A DNA stretch of 64,000 nucleotides, taken from NCBI RefSeq assembly GCF_000975095.1, contig NZ_BBRD01000002.1, positions 62,001 through 126,000 on the forward strand. Direction: 5' to 3'. The notes under the pieces were generated by a model, which saw only the letters and a list, made by a program, of their open reading frames with translations, did not search any database and was not told the origin of the DNA. The position numbers were made by a program, and so were the translations under genes. Within the stretch, counting starts at the first letter, position 1. Every line of letters begins with the position of its first letter. Below, in pieces: positions 17,451 through 24,754 of this stretch. The DNA comes from Demequina aestuarii. Its GTDB lineage: Bacteria; Actinomycetota; Actinomycetes; Actinomycetales; Demequinaceae.

Positions 17451-19492
17451 CGTGGACACTCGTCAAGGAACAACTGCGTTCACGCCACAGCTACCTCGTG
17501 TGGTCCGTTGCCCTCATCGCGCTCGCCGCGGGGCTGGCGTCGTTCGCATGGGGGACGGTGCTGTCGGAGCAAGCGTTCCTGAGGCACTCCTTTGCGATGC
17601 GCGGCGGGGAGCGCGCGCACAGCACTCAGATCGCCATCGTCGACGGCGGGGAGGATCTCGCACGGGCCGAGCAGTGGGGGGTGCCGATGACTGCGGCGGA
17701 GTTTGACTCGCTCCTTGCAGACGCGAATGCCGAAGGCGCAGAGGCCGTCGCAGCACGCGAAGGCTGGGCCCTTAGCATGACCGGGATCCCCGGTCCGAAT
17801 GGAGGAGTGCCGCAGACGGGGCTCGTGCTGAGTGGGGACGTGCGCTGGGACGTGATCCTGTCATCGGGAGAGCCTCCCGGAGCCGGCGACGTGGTCGTAC
17901 AGGCCTCGGTCGCGGACTCACTCGGGGCAACGGTCGGCGACTCGGTGGAGATCGCCAGGGAGCCCATGGACAACAGCGGTATCGCCCCATCAGTGGGCAC
18001 CCGTGTGATCACAGGCATCGCCTATAACGATGGCGGGGAATCTGGGCGCGGACACAACGGCGTCTTCTACCTGTCTGAGGCGGACCTCACGTTGGTGGCG
18101 GAGTCGATGCGCGAGGCCAACGACGGCGCGGGCACCGAACTGAACGCCCCGCTAACCGTGGCGCTCCGCTGGAACCACGACACGCCTTCCCTTGCCTCGG
18201 CAATCCCGGCCAGCGCTGCGTGGGATGAGGGTGGGTGGGGTGTCAACGCTGACGCTCAGATCGTGATCCTCGCACTCGTGGTCACAGGCGGAGTACTGGT
18301 GACCGCCTTCGCCGTGGGCCGCGCGCAGGCTCAGGAACGCGCGCGTTGGACGGCGACTGCCCGCGCGCTGGGGTCCACACGCGGACGCCTCGTTCGCGCC
18401 ACGCTCATCGAGGGAATCGTCATCGGCGGCATCGGCGGCGCCGTGGGGATGGTGTGCGGGCTCGCGGCGGCGGCTGCGAGCCACTCTGCCGGACAGGCCA
18501 CCCTGACCGCGCCTCCCCCGGTGGCGTTTACGGTGAGTAGCGCTCTAGCCATCACCGTCGTGCTCGGAGGCGTCATGCTCGGCCTCGTCATCGCGGGCGT
18601 TCCGGCGTTCCTGAGCGCTCGAGTGCCGCCCTCAGCCGCGCTCAAGGATGTCTCCACCATCGACGAGATGGAGGTGACGCGTCGTGTCCCGGTCACTCCC
18701 GTGGCGGTGCTGTTCGGACTCTCCTATGTCGGCGCACTCAGTGCGATGCCGGTCGACAACGATCAGCGCGCGCTAGCGATAGCGGTCGCAGCGATCGCCG
18801 GTGTCACGTCCGGTCTCGCGTTGATTGTCGAGATGTCCCGCCGAACCGCGAGGTGGCTCGGCCGGCTGCTCAGCGCCCGCGCCGAACCAGTAGCCATCCG
18901 TGCCGGGCTGGAGCTGTCGGGCCATCCGCGCCAGGCAGGCGCGTTGATCACCGTCCAGTGCGTTGCCTCTGTTGGCCTGACAGCCGCCATCTGTGCGTAC
19001 ACGGTCGGGTCAGCGTCGTTCGGCTGGCTTGCCTCCACGGCCAATGACGCGTCATTCGAACTGATCTTTCACAGCGCGAGTACGCAGTTTCACTGGGAGA
19101 TGACGGTCGCCATCGCGATCATCGCACAGACGCTGTGCGCTTCGATCTTCGTGGGAACGCGGCGAATCGCACGCAAGGACGATGCCATCGCATCCGGCCT
19201 CGGCTTGGACGCGAGGTCCGAGCGGATGGCACGCGCCATTCGGTACGCGGCGCCGCAGATGATCGGGCTCGCGGCGGGATCAGCCCTTGCCCTCCCCCTG
19301 ATCGGATCCCTGTTCTCTTCATACTCCGCCGGCGCCTTCGCGGGCGACGGGGGCCTGGGGTTCCTATGGAGCGTCGCGATCCTGCAAGCACTGCTGACGA
19401 TCGTCATCGGCCTGGGAGTACTCGCGGGCGCGACTTCGCTACAGAGCATCACCCGGAGGAGCCGGGTCCGCCACCCGGAGCACGCGCGATAG
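17447..19492 (+). CDS. FtsX-like ABC permease (third of three)
   Basis: The 681-residue protein begins MTWTLVKEQLRSRHSYLVW followed by a membrane helix, then a large extracytoplasmic domain (about residues 45-265), an FtsX core with AQERARWTATARALGSTRGRLVRATLIEGIVIGG, a second membrane bundle and a last loop IARKDDAIASGLGLDARSERMARAIRY. It is coupled to permease two by ATGA and is the last gene of the unit. No terminator is obvious. Its N-terminal extracytoplasmic domain differs from those of the other two, which suggests distinct subunits and not simple duplication. Confidence 0.88.
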   Translation: MTWTLVKEQLRSRHSYLVWSVALIALAAGLASFAWGTVLSEQAFLRHSFAMRGGERAHSTQIAIVDGGEDLARAEQWGVPMTAAEFDSLLADANAEGAEAVAAREGWALSMTGIPGPNGGVPQTGLVLSGDVRWDVILSSGEPPGAGDVVVQASVADSLGATVGDSVEIAREPMDNSGIAPSVGTRVITGIAYNDGGESGRGHNGVFYLSEADLTLVAESMREANDGAGTELNAPLTVALRWNHDTPSLASAIPASAAWDEGGWGVNADAQIVILALVVTGGVLVTAFAVGRAQAQERARWTATARALGSTRGRLVRATLIEGIVIGGIGGAVGMVCGLAAAAASHSAGQATLTAPPPVAFTVSSALAITVVLGGVMLGLVIAGVPAFLSARVPPSAALKDVSTIDEMEVTRRVPVTPVAVLFGLSYVGALSAMPVDNDQRALAIAVAAIAGVTSGLALIVEMSRRTARWLGRLLSARAEPVAIRAGLELSGHPRQAGALITVQCVASVGLTAAICAYTVGSASFGWLASTANDASFELIFHSASTQFHWEMTVAIAIIAQTLCASIFVGTRRIARKDDAIASGLGLDARSERMARAIRYAAPQMIGLAAGSALALPLIGSLFSSYSAGAFAGDGGLGFLWSVAILQALLTIVIGLGVLAGATSLQSITRRSRVRHPEHAR

Positions 19493-19647
19493 CGACCTTG
19501 AAGTCGACCATGAACTCATGCTCGCCACAACGTCTGACGAGGGGATCGCTGCAGCCCTAGACTGACGCGCATCGGCCCCCGAGCGTGGGGCGCCGCCCCC
19601 GCACCCGCATCGGACGCCCCGCCGGTGCCGCCTCGGAAGGACCGCTC

Positions 19648-20070
19648 GTGAGCAACTACGCCGGAGACATCACCCCCCAGGAGGCCTGGGAGCTGCTGAC
19701 CTCGAACCCGGATGCGCGCCTCGTCGACGTGCGGACCGAGGCCGAGTGGCGGTTCGTGGGCGTGCCCGACACGTCTTCGACCGACCACGAGACCCTGTTC
19801 ATCGAGTGGGTGAGCTACCCCGACGGGCAGCGCAACTTCCGGTTCGTGGAGCAGCTCAAGGACGGCGGGTTCGAGCCCGGCTCCGAGGCGCCCGTGATCT
19901 TCCTGTGCCGCTCGGGTCAGCGCTCGATCGGCGCGGCGGTCGCGGCGACCGATGCGGGCATCGGCCCGTCCTACAACGTTCTCGAGGGCTTCGAGGGCGC
20001 GGTCGACGGCGACGGGCACCGTGGATGGCAGGGGTGGCGCGCGGCCGGGCTGCCCTGGCGTCAGGGCTAG
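19648..20070 (+). CDS. Rhodanese-like domain protein
   Basis: This 140-residue single-domain rhodanese has LVDVRTEAEWRFVGVPD near the start and the active-site loop VIFLCRSGQRSIGAA with the catalytic Cys. Rhodaneses transfer sulfane sulfur or act in related redox roles; the acceptor is unknown here. I chose the GTG at 19648 because GGAAGG lies 7 nt upstream, and the residues before it in the same frame are Arg-rich and unlike coding sequence. The 10-mer CGCATCGGCC lies upstream at 19568-19577. Confidence 0.9.
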   Translation: MSNYAGDITPQEAWELLTSNPDARLVDVRTEAEWRFVGVPDTSSTDHETLFIEWVSYPDGQRNFRFVEQLKDGGFEPGSEAPVIFLCRSGQRSIGAAVAATDAGIGPSYNVLEGFEGAVDGDGHRGWQGWRAAGLPWRQG

Positions 20071-20134
20071 TCGACCTCGTCCACGCCCGCGGCGACCGAC
20101 GTTCGCGTGGGATGTCACGATTTGGTCACACGAC

Positions 20135-20195
20135 TTGCATTGTTGCCATCGGCAACTTAGTGTCGTCGTCAACGAGGCGCTTCGAAGCGCTTCGA
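20135..20195 (+). promoter_or_regulatory. Promoter and LacI-type operator ahead of the regulator gene
   Basis: A plausible promoter has -35 TTGCAT (20135-20140), a 17 nt spacer and -10 TAGTGT (20158-20163). The spacer holds a perfect inverted repeat GTTGCC-ATC-GGCAAC (20142-20156). Just downstream are two overlapping perfect palindromes: GCGCTTCGAAGCGC (20177-20190) and TCGAAGCGCTTCGA (20182-20195). The second recurs at 21308 and, with one end base changed, at 21376. A repressor bound here would cover the start of transcription, so the regulator is probably autoregulated. Confidence 0.8.
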
Positions 20196-20230
20196 CGAAG
20201 CAGTCCAGTGCGACGACGATGGAGTCAATG

Positions 20231-21271
20231 ATGGCGACGATCGAGGATGTGGCCCGCGAGGCGGGCGTCAGCATCTCGACCGTTTCGTACGCCCTGAGCG
20301 GCAAGCGGGCCATCAGCGCCACGACCCGCCAGCGCGTCCAGGACGCCGCCACCAAGCTGAACTACCTCCCCCACGCTTCGGCGCGCATGCTGGCCGCCAA
20401 CCGCTCGCACATCTTCGCGGTGACGGCACCGCTGCACCCCGACACCGACCACAGCGCCCACATGACGTTCGCCATGGAGGTCACCAAGGCCGCTCGCGAA
20501 CGCGACTACGACACGCTGCTGCTGGTCCACAAGGACGCCCTCGAGGGCATGAAGCGCTCGGCCGCGACCAGCCTCGCCGACGGCATCATCGTGCTCGACG
20601 TCGACGCCCATGACGATCGCGCCGCGCTCGCACGTCAGCTCTCCTGCCCCACCGTGTTCATCGGCATCCCCGAGGACACCTCCGGCCTGGTGTGCGTTGA
20701 CCTCGACTTCGAGGCCGCAGCGGCCATGTCGATCGACAGGCTCCTGGACGCCGGCCGCACGAGCATCGGCCTCATCTCGCACCCCGAGGAGACGCTGGTG
20801 CGCGAGTCCAACTTCCCGCTGCGGTTCCGCCACGGCTTCGAGCACCACGCCGCCCTGCGCGGCATCGACATCGCCGTCGCGAACCCGACCCACCACCGTG
20901 CTCACGAGGCCATCGCGGAGCTCCTCGAGCTCAAGCCCGACCTCGACGCGATCGTGCTCAACACGAACATCGATGTCGCCGGGTCGGTCACCGCCGCCCT
21001 CGCCGGCCTGGGCCGCTCGGTTCCGCGAGACGTCGCCGTGGTGGCCGCAGGCGTCACGTTCTCCACTCTTCGCTTCCCCGTGCCGTTCGACACCATCCCC
21101 CTCGACGCGCACGCCTCGTGCTCCGCGGCGGTCGATATGCTCGCCCGCATCGTGGAGAACGGTGAGTCCCCACCGGAGACCACCCTGATCCCGCCCACCT
21201 ACATCGAGCTCGGCTCGGTCGCGCGCACCAGCGTGACCACGTCCGCGCCCGTCACGGCACCGGCCACATGA
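20231..21271 (+). CDS. LacI-family transcriptional regulator of the alpha-xyloside unit
   Basis: The 346-residue protein has an N-terminal LacI helix-turn-helix (MATIEDVAREAGVSISTVSYALSG, hinge ATKLNYLPHASARML) and a periplasmic-binding-like effector domain. I chose the ATG at 20231, which begins with the canonical MATIEDVA and has GGAG 6 nt upstream; ATGs at 20228 and 20219 are possible. It is immediately followed by two operators and the importer/alpha-xylosidase genes, and has the same operator in its own promoter. The likely effector is the imported sugar or its product, which is inference. Confidence 0.94.
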   Translation: MATIEDVAREAGVSISTVSYALSGKRAISATTRQRVQDAATKLNYLPHASARMLAANRSHIFAVTAPLHPDTDHSAHMTFAMEVTKAARERDYDTLLLVHKDALEGMKRSAATSLADGIIVLDVDAHDDRAALARQLSCPTVFIGIPEDTSGLVCVDLDFEAAAAMSIDRLLDAGRTSIGLISHPEETLVRESNFPLRFRHGFEHHAALRGIDIAVANPTHHRAHEAIAELLELKPDLDAIVLNTNIDVAGSVTAALAGLGRSVPRDVAVVAAGVTFSTLRFPVPFDTIPLDAHASCSAAVDMLARIVENGESPPETTLIPPTYIELGSVARTSVTTSAPVTAPAT

Positions 21272-21307
21272 CTCCCCCCACCCCGCGCTCGTGACGGCTG
21301 CGCTTCA

Positions 21308-21321
21308 TCGAAGCGCTTCGA
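21308..21321. promoter_or_regulatory. LacI-type operator 1 upstream of the importer operon
   Basis: TCGAAGCGCTTCGA is a perfect palindrome identical to the site at 20182-20195. It overlaps a second inverted repeat, GCGCTTC-ATC-GAAGCGC (21300-21316), repeating the nested layout seen before the regulator gene. It lies about 150 nt upstream of the binding-protein start. Confidence 0.85.
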
Positions 21322-21375
21322 CAGCGACGCGGGACCCGCACCACCACAACTGAATACGCACGACGACGATCACTG

Positions 21376-21389
21376 TCGAAGCGCTTCGC
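21376..21389. promoter_or_regulatory. LacI-type operator 2 upstream of the importer operon
   Basis: TCGAAGCGCTTCGC keeps the 12-bp palindrome CGAAGCGCTTCG (21377-21388). Its centre is 68 bp from that of operator 1, compatible with a repressor bridging or looping the two sites across the promoter. Confidence 0.82.
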
Positions 21390-21468
21390 CAAACGAAGAA
21401 GCGCACAGGACGACCACCCCCGCGACGGGCCACCCCGGTCCCGAGCACCTACAAGGAGGTAGAGAAAA

Positions 21469-22791
21469 ATGAGGAACCGATCACGGACCCTCGCGGCGCT
21501 GGCCACGGCCGGCGCCCTGACCCTCACGCTCACCGCGTGCTCATCCGATGACGACGGCGGGTCCGAGACCCCCGCCGACGGCGACTGGTCGGGCGAGACG
21601 CTGACCGTCATGCACTTCGAAGGCCAGGACTCGGCGATGGGCATCGCCTGGGACCGCGCCATCGAGATCTTCGAAGAGGAGACCGGCGCCAGCGTCGACC
21701 TCCAGCTCACGGCATTCGAGGACCTGCGCACCTCCGCCGAGCAGCTGTTCGACTCGGGTGACGCCCCCGACGTCGCCGAGTACAACAAGGGCAACGCCAC
21801 GGCGGGTCAGCTCGCGGCGATCGGAGTGCTCGAGAACCTCGACGATGCCTATGAGGAGTACGGCTGGGGCGACAAGCTCGCCGACTCCGTCGCCACGACC
21901 GCGCAGTACAACGAGGACGGGATCATGGGCTCGGGCAGCTACTACGGCGTCCCGAACTACGGCGAGTTCACGTTCCTCTACTACAACGAGGACATGTTCG
22001 CCGAGTACGGCCTCGAGGTCCCCACGAGCATCGAAGAGGTCGAGGCCGCGGCCCAGACCTTCGCCGATGCGGGCGTCACTCCCTTTGCGGAGTCCGTCCA
22101 GGAGTACCCGCTGGGTCAGCTCTGGTACCAGCTCGCGCTCAGCCAGGGCGGCCGCGACTTCGTCAACGCCTACCAGCTCTACACGGAGCCGGTCGACTGG
22201 CAGGGTCCGGAGATCAGCTACGCGACCGAGACCATCGCGGAGTGGGTCGACAACGGCTTCATCTCCTCCGAGGTCACCGGCATGACCGCCGAGGACGCAG
22301 GCCTCGAGTTCATCAACGGCGACGTGCCGATGTTCTACTCGGGCTCCTGGTGGTACGGCCGCTTCCTGACCGAGGTGTCTGACTTCGAGATGGGCATCAC
22401 CAACTGGCCGTCCACCGACCTCACCCCCGGATCCGGCGGCAACATGTGGGTCGTCCCGGTCGAGTCGGAGCAGCCCGAGCTCGCTCGCATGTTCATCGAC
22501 ATCACCATGCGTCCCGAGATCCAGGCACTGCTGGGCGACTCCGGCGGCCTGCCCGTCGCGGCCGACCCCGCGGACATCACCGACGAGAACGCCCAGGCGC
22601 TCATCGAGCTGTTCAACGAGGTCAACGAGCGCGACGGCCTGTCGTTCTACCCCGACTGGCCCACCCCCAACTTCTACGGCGACCTCAACGGTGTGCTGCA
22701 GGGGCTGGTGAACGGCGACTTCACGGCTGAGGAAGCTCAGGCCGAACTCGAGTCCTACTACGAGGACCACGTCGCGGACCTCCGCGACTAG
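21469..22791 (+). CDS. Sugar ABC transporter substrate-binding lipoprotein (alpha-xyloside unit)
   Basis: This 440-residue solute-binding protein starts MRNRSRTLAALATAG, with lipobox LTAC and an acidic Ser/Asp-rich linker. The mature part is a family 1 solute-binding protein (LTVMHFEGQDSAMGIAWDRAIEIFEEETG, SGDAPDVAEYNKGN, many aromatic residues, SGSWWYGRF). A strong AAGGAGGT site lies 9 nt before the ATG. It heads the operon importer-importer-importer-GH31, so the ligand is probably an alpha-xylose-containing oligosaccharide from xyloglucan; that is inferred from the enzyme. A stem-loop follows the stop. Confidence 0.94.
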   Translation: MRNRSRTLAALATAGALTLTLTACSSDDDGGSETPADGDWSGETLTVMHFEGQDSAMGIAWDRAIEIFEEETGASVDLQLTAFEDLRTSAEQLFDSGDAPDVAEYNKGNATAGQLAAIGVLENLDDAYEEYGWGDKLADSVATTAQYNEDGIMGSGSYYGVPNYGEFTFLYYNEDMFAEYGLEVPTSIEEVEAAAQTFADAGVTPFAESVQEYPLGQLWYQLALSQGGRDFVNAYQLYTEPVDWQGPEISYATETIAEWVDNGFISSEVTGMTAEDAGLEFINGDVPMFYSGSWWYGRFLTEVSDFEMGITNWPSTDLTPGSGGNMWVVPVESEQPELARMFIDITMRPEIQALLGDSGGLPVAADPADITDENAQALIELFNEVNERDGLSFYPDWPTPNFYGDLNGVLQGLVNGDFTAEEAQAELESYYEDHVADLRD

Positions 22792-22806
22792 CCCCTTCCA
22801 CTCACA

Positions 22807-22840
22807 GGCGCGGCCCGGGCCTCACCGCCCGGGCCGCGCC
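22807..22840 (+). promoter_or_regulatory. Intercistronic stem-loop after the binding-protein gene
   Basis: GGCGCGGCCCGGGC (22807-22820) pairs perfectly with GCCCGGGCCGCGCC (22827-22840) around a CTCACC loop. It lies 16 nt after the stop and just before the ribosome site of the next permease. It is placed to make the binding-protein message more abundant than that of the permeases, as at 4660-4692. Confidence 0.85.
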
Positions 22841-22854
22841 GGAGAAGGACAATC

Positions 22855-23820
22855 ATGACCTCGACGATGACGCCCAAGCGGCGCAAGCGCTCGGCCGAAC
22901 CCGCCCGCATCCCCGAGCGCGGCGGCCGCAAGCTCGGCTACTGGCTCTACTTCCTGCCCGGCGCCCTCCTGGTGTCGGTCATCATCTTCTACCCGATCGT
23001 CCGCAACCTGCGGCTGAGCTTCTTCCACTGGCGCGGTGGCCGCGCCGAAGAGGAGTTCGCCGGGCTGGACAACTGGGCCGCGCTCTTCCAAGACCAGGAG
23101 TACCTGCAGTCATTCCAGAACATCATCCTGGTGATCGTCGCCATGGTGATCGTGCCCACCCTGCTGGGCCTGGTGATCGCGGCGCTGCTGTTCGACGTCA
23201 TCGGCCGCCGGTTCGGCGGCAAGCTCTCCAGCTTCCTGCGCGCCACCTACTACCTGCCGCAGATCCTGCCGATCGCCGTCGCCGGCGTGCTGTTCGGCTG
23301 GCTGCTCAAGCCCAACTCCGACGGAGTGGTGAACCAGTTCCTCACGTTCATCACCGGCTCCGAGACCACCGTGAACTGGCTGGGCGGCTCCTACCCCACC
23401 GCCATGGGATCGGTCATGGTGCTGATGATCTGGATTCAGATCGGCTACCCCATCGTGATCTTCATGGCGGCCCTCCAGCGGGTCGACCCCGAGCTGTACG
23501 AGGCGGCCGAGCTCGATGGCGCGAACTGGTACGAGCGATTCCGCGCGATCACCCTCGCGCAGATCAAGCCCGAGGTGTTCGTCGTGTCCCTCACGACCAC
23601 CATCGCGGCGATGAAGGTCTTCGCGCCCGTCTTCATCCTCACCCAGGGCGGTCCGAACAAGTCCACGTACGTGCCGTCCTTCTACGCGTACAACGAGTTC
23701 GTCAACGGCACCGACAAGGGCTACGCGGCCGCGATCGCCTCGTCGATCACGATCCTCGTGGCGATCGTCGCCGTGATCTTCATCCGCGTGCAGAACCGCT
23801 CCGAGCGAAAGGACGCGTGA
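22855..23820 (+). CDS. Carbohydrate ABC transporter permease, MalF/UgpA type
   Basis: The 321-residue protein has a basic N-terminus (PKRRKRSAEPARIPERGGRK), six predicted membrane helices starting at YWLYFLPGALLVSVIIFY, and the EAA loop ELYEAAELDGANWYERFRAITLAQI. It is the first membrane subunit of the alpha-xyloside importer. The downstream permease follows after 4 nt. No ATPase is encoded in the operon, so a shared MsiK-type ATPase is expected. Confidence 0.93.
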   Translation: MTSTMTPKRRKRSAEPARIPERGGRKLGYWLYFLPGALLVSVIIFYPIVRNLRLSFFHWRGGRAEEEFAGLDNWAALFQDQEYLQSFQNIILVIVAMVIVPTLLGLVIAALLFDVIGRRFGGKLSSFLRATYYLPQILPIAVAGVLFGWLLKPNSDGVVNQFLTFITGSETTVNWLGGSYPTAMGSVMVLMIWIQIGYPIVIFMAALQRVDPELYEAAELDGANWYERFRAITLAQIKPEVFVVSLTTTIAAMKVFAPVFILTQGGPNKSTYVPSFYAYNEFVNGTDKGYAAAIASSITILVAIVAVIFIRVQNRSERKDA

Positions 23821-23824
23821 CCTC

Positions 23825-24754
23825 ATGACCACCACGCCTGTCCAGAAGGACACCACCCGCGCATCGGCCGGAAGCGGTCAACCCCCCAGCGACGACCAGC
23901 TCGTCAAGGCCCGTGGCCGCCGCGGCGGCCGTCCCCGCACCGCGGCGGAGTGGATCCTCATGCTGCTCGGCGTCCTCGGCGCCGCCATCGTGGTGTTCCC
24001 GATCCTGCTGCTGCTGATCAACGCGTTCAAGTCGCCCGCCGACTACTCGACGTCGAGCCCGCTGGATCTCCCGCGGTCGTTCGACCTCACCGGAATCCAG
24101 ACGTTCTGGGAGCAGAACGACTTCCTCCGCGCCCTGTGGAACTCGGTCTTCATCTCGACGATGGTCGCGCTGCTCGCGGTCGTCGTGTCGGTGCTGAACT
24201 CGTTCGCGATCGGCATCGGCCGGGTGCGCGGACGCACCTGGATCGTGCTGCTGTTCCTCATGGCCAACCTCGTGCCGCAAGAGATGCTGTTCGACCCGCT
24301 GTTCACCCTCTACGACGACCTGGGGCTGCTGTCCAACTCGTGGTCCGTGATCATCACCTTCGTGGTGATCCAGTCCGCATTCGGCACCTACCTGCTGTCG
24401 AGCCTGCTCGGCACCTTCCCCAAGGAGATCCTCGAGGCGGCCGCCGTCGACGGGGCGAGCCGGTGGCGCATCCTGCGCTCGATCATCGTGCCCGTGGTGC
24501 GGCCCACGCTCTCCGTCCTGATGGTGTTCTTCTTCATCTGGACGTGGAACGAGTTCCTGCTGCCGCTGGCCTTCCTCAACACGTCCGATTCGCTCACCGT
24601 CCCGCTCGTGCTCGAGCAGCTGAGCGGCGAGCGTCAGACGGACACCACCACGCTGATCGCCGGAACGCTGATCAGCATCATCCCGACCATCATCTTCTTC
24701 CTCATCTTCCAGCGCACGCTGACCCGAGGAATCACGGCAGGAGCAGTGAAGTAA
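23825..24754 (+). CDS. Carbohydrate ABC transporter permease, MalG/UgpE type
   Basis: The 309-residue second membrane subunit has a disordered N-terminus that carries a copy of the repeated 10-mer (23860-23869, read as Arg-Ala-Ser-Ala-Gly), then six helices and the EAA loop ILEAAAVDGASRWRILRSIIVPVVRP. It ends FQRTLTRGITAGAVK, as in MalG-like proteins. Its TAA overlaps the ATG of the alpha-xylosidase gene by one base (TAATG), coupling import to hydrolysis. Confidence 0.93.
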   Translation: MTTTPVQKDTTRASAGSGQPPSDDQLVKARGRRGGRPRTAAEWILMLLGVLGAAIVVFPILLLLINAFKSPADYSTSSPLDLPRSFDLTGIQTFWEQNDFLRALWNSVFISTMVALLAVVVSVLNSFAIGIGRVRGRTWIVLLFLMANLVPQEMLFDPLFTLYDDLGLLSNSWSVIITFVVIQSAFGTYLLSSLLGTFPKEILEAAAVDGASRWRILRSIIVPVVRPTLSVLMVFFFIWTWNEFLLPLAFLNTSDSLTVPLVLEQLSGERQTDTTTLIAGTLISIIPTIIFFLIFQRTLTRGITAGAVK

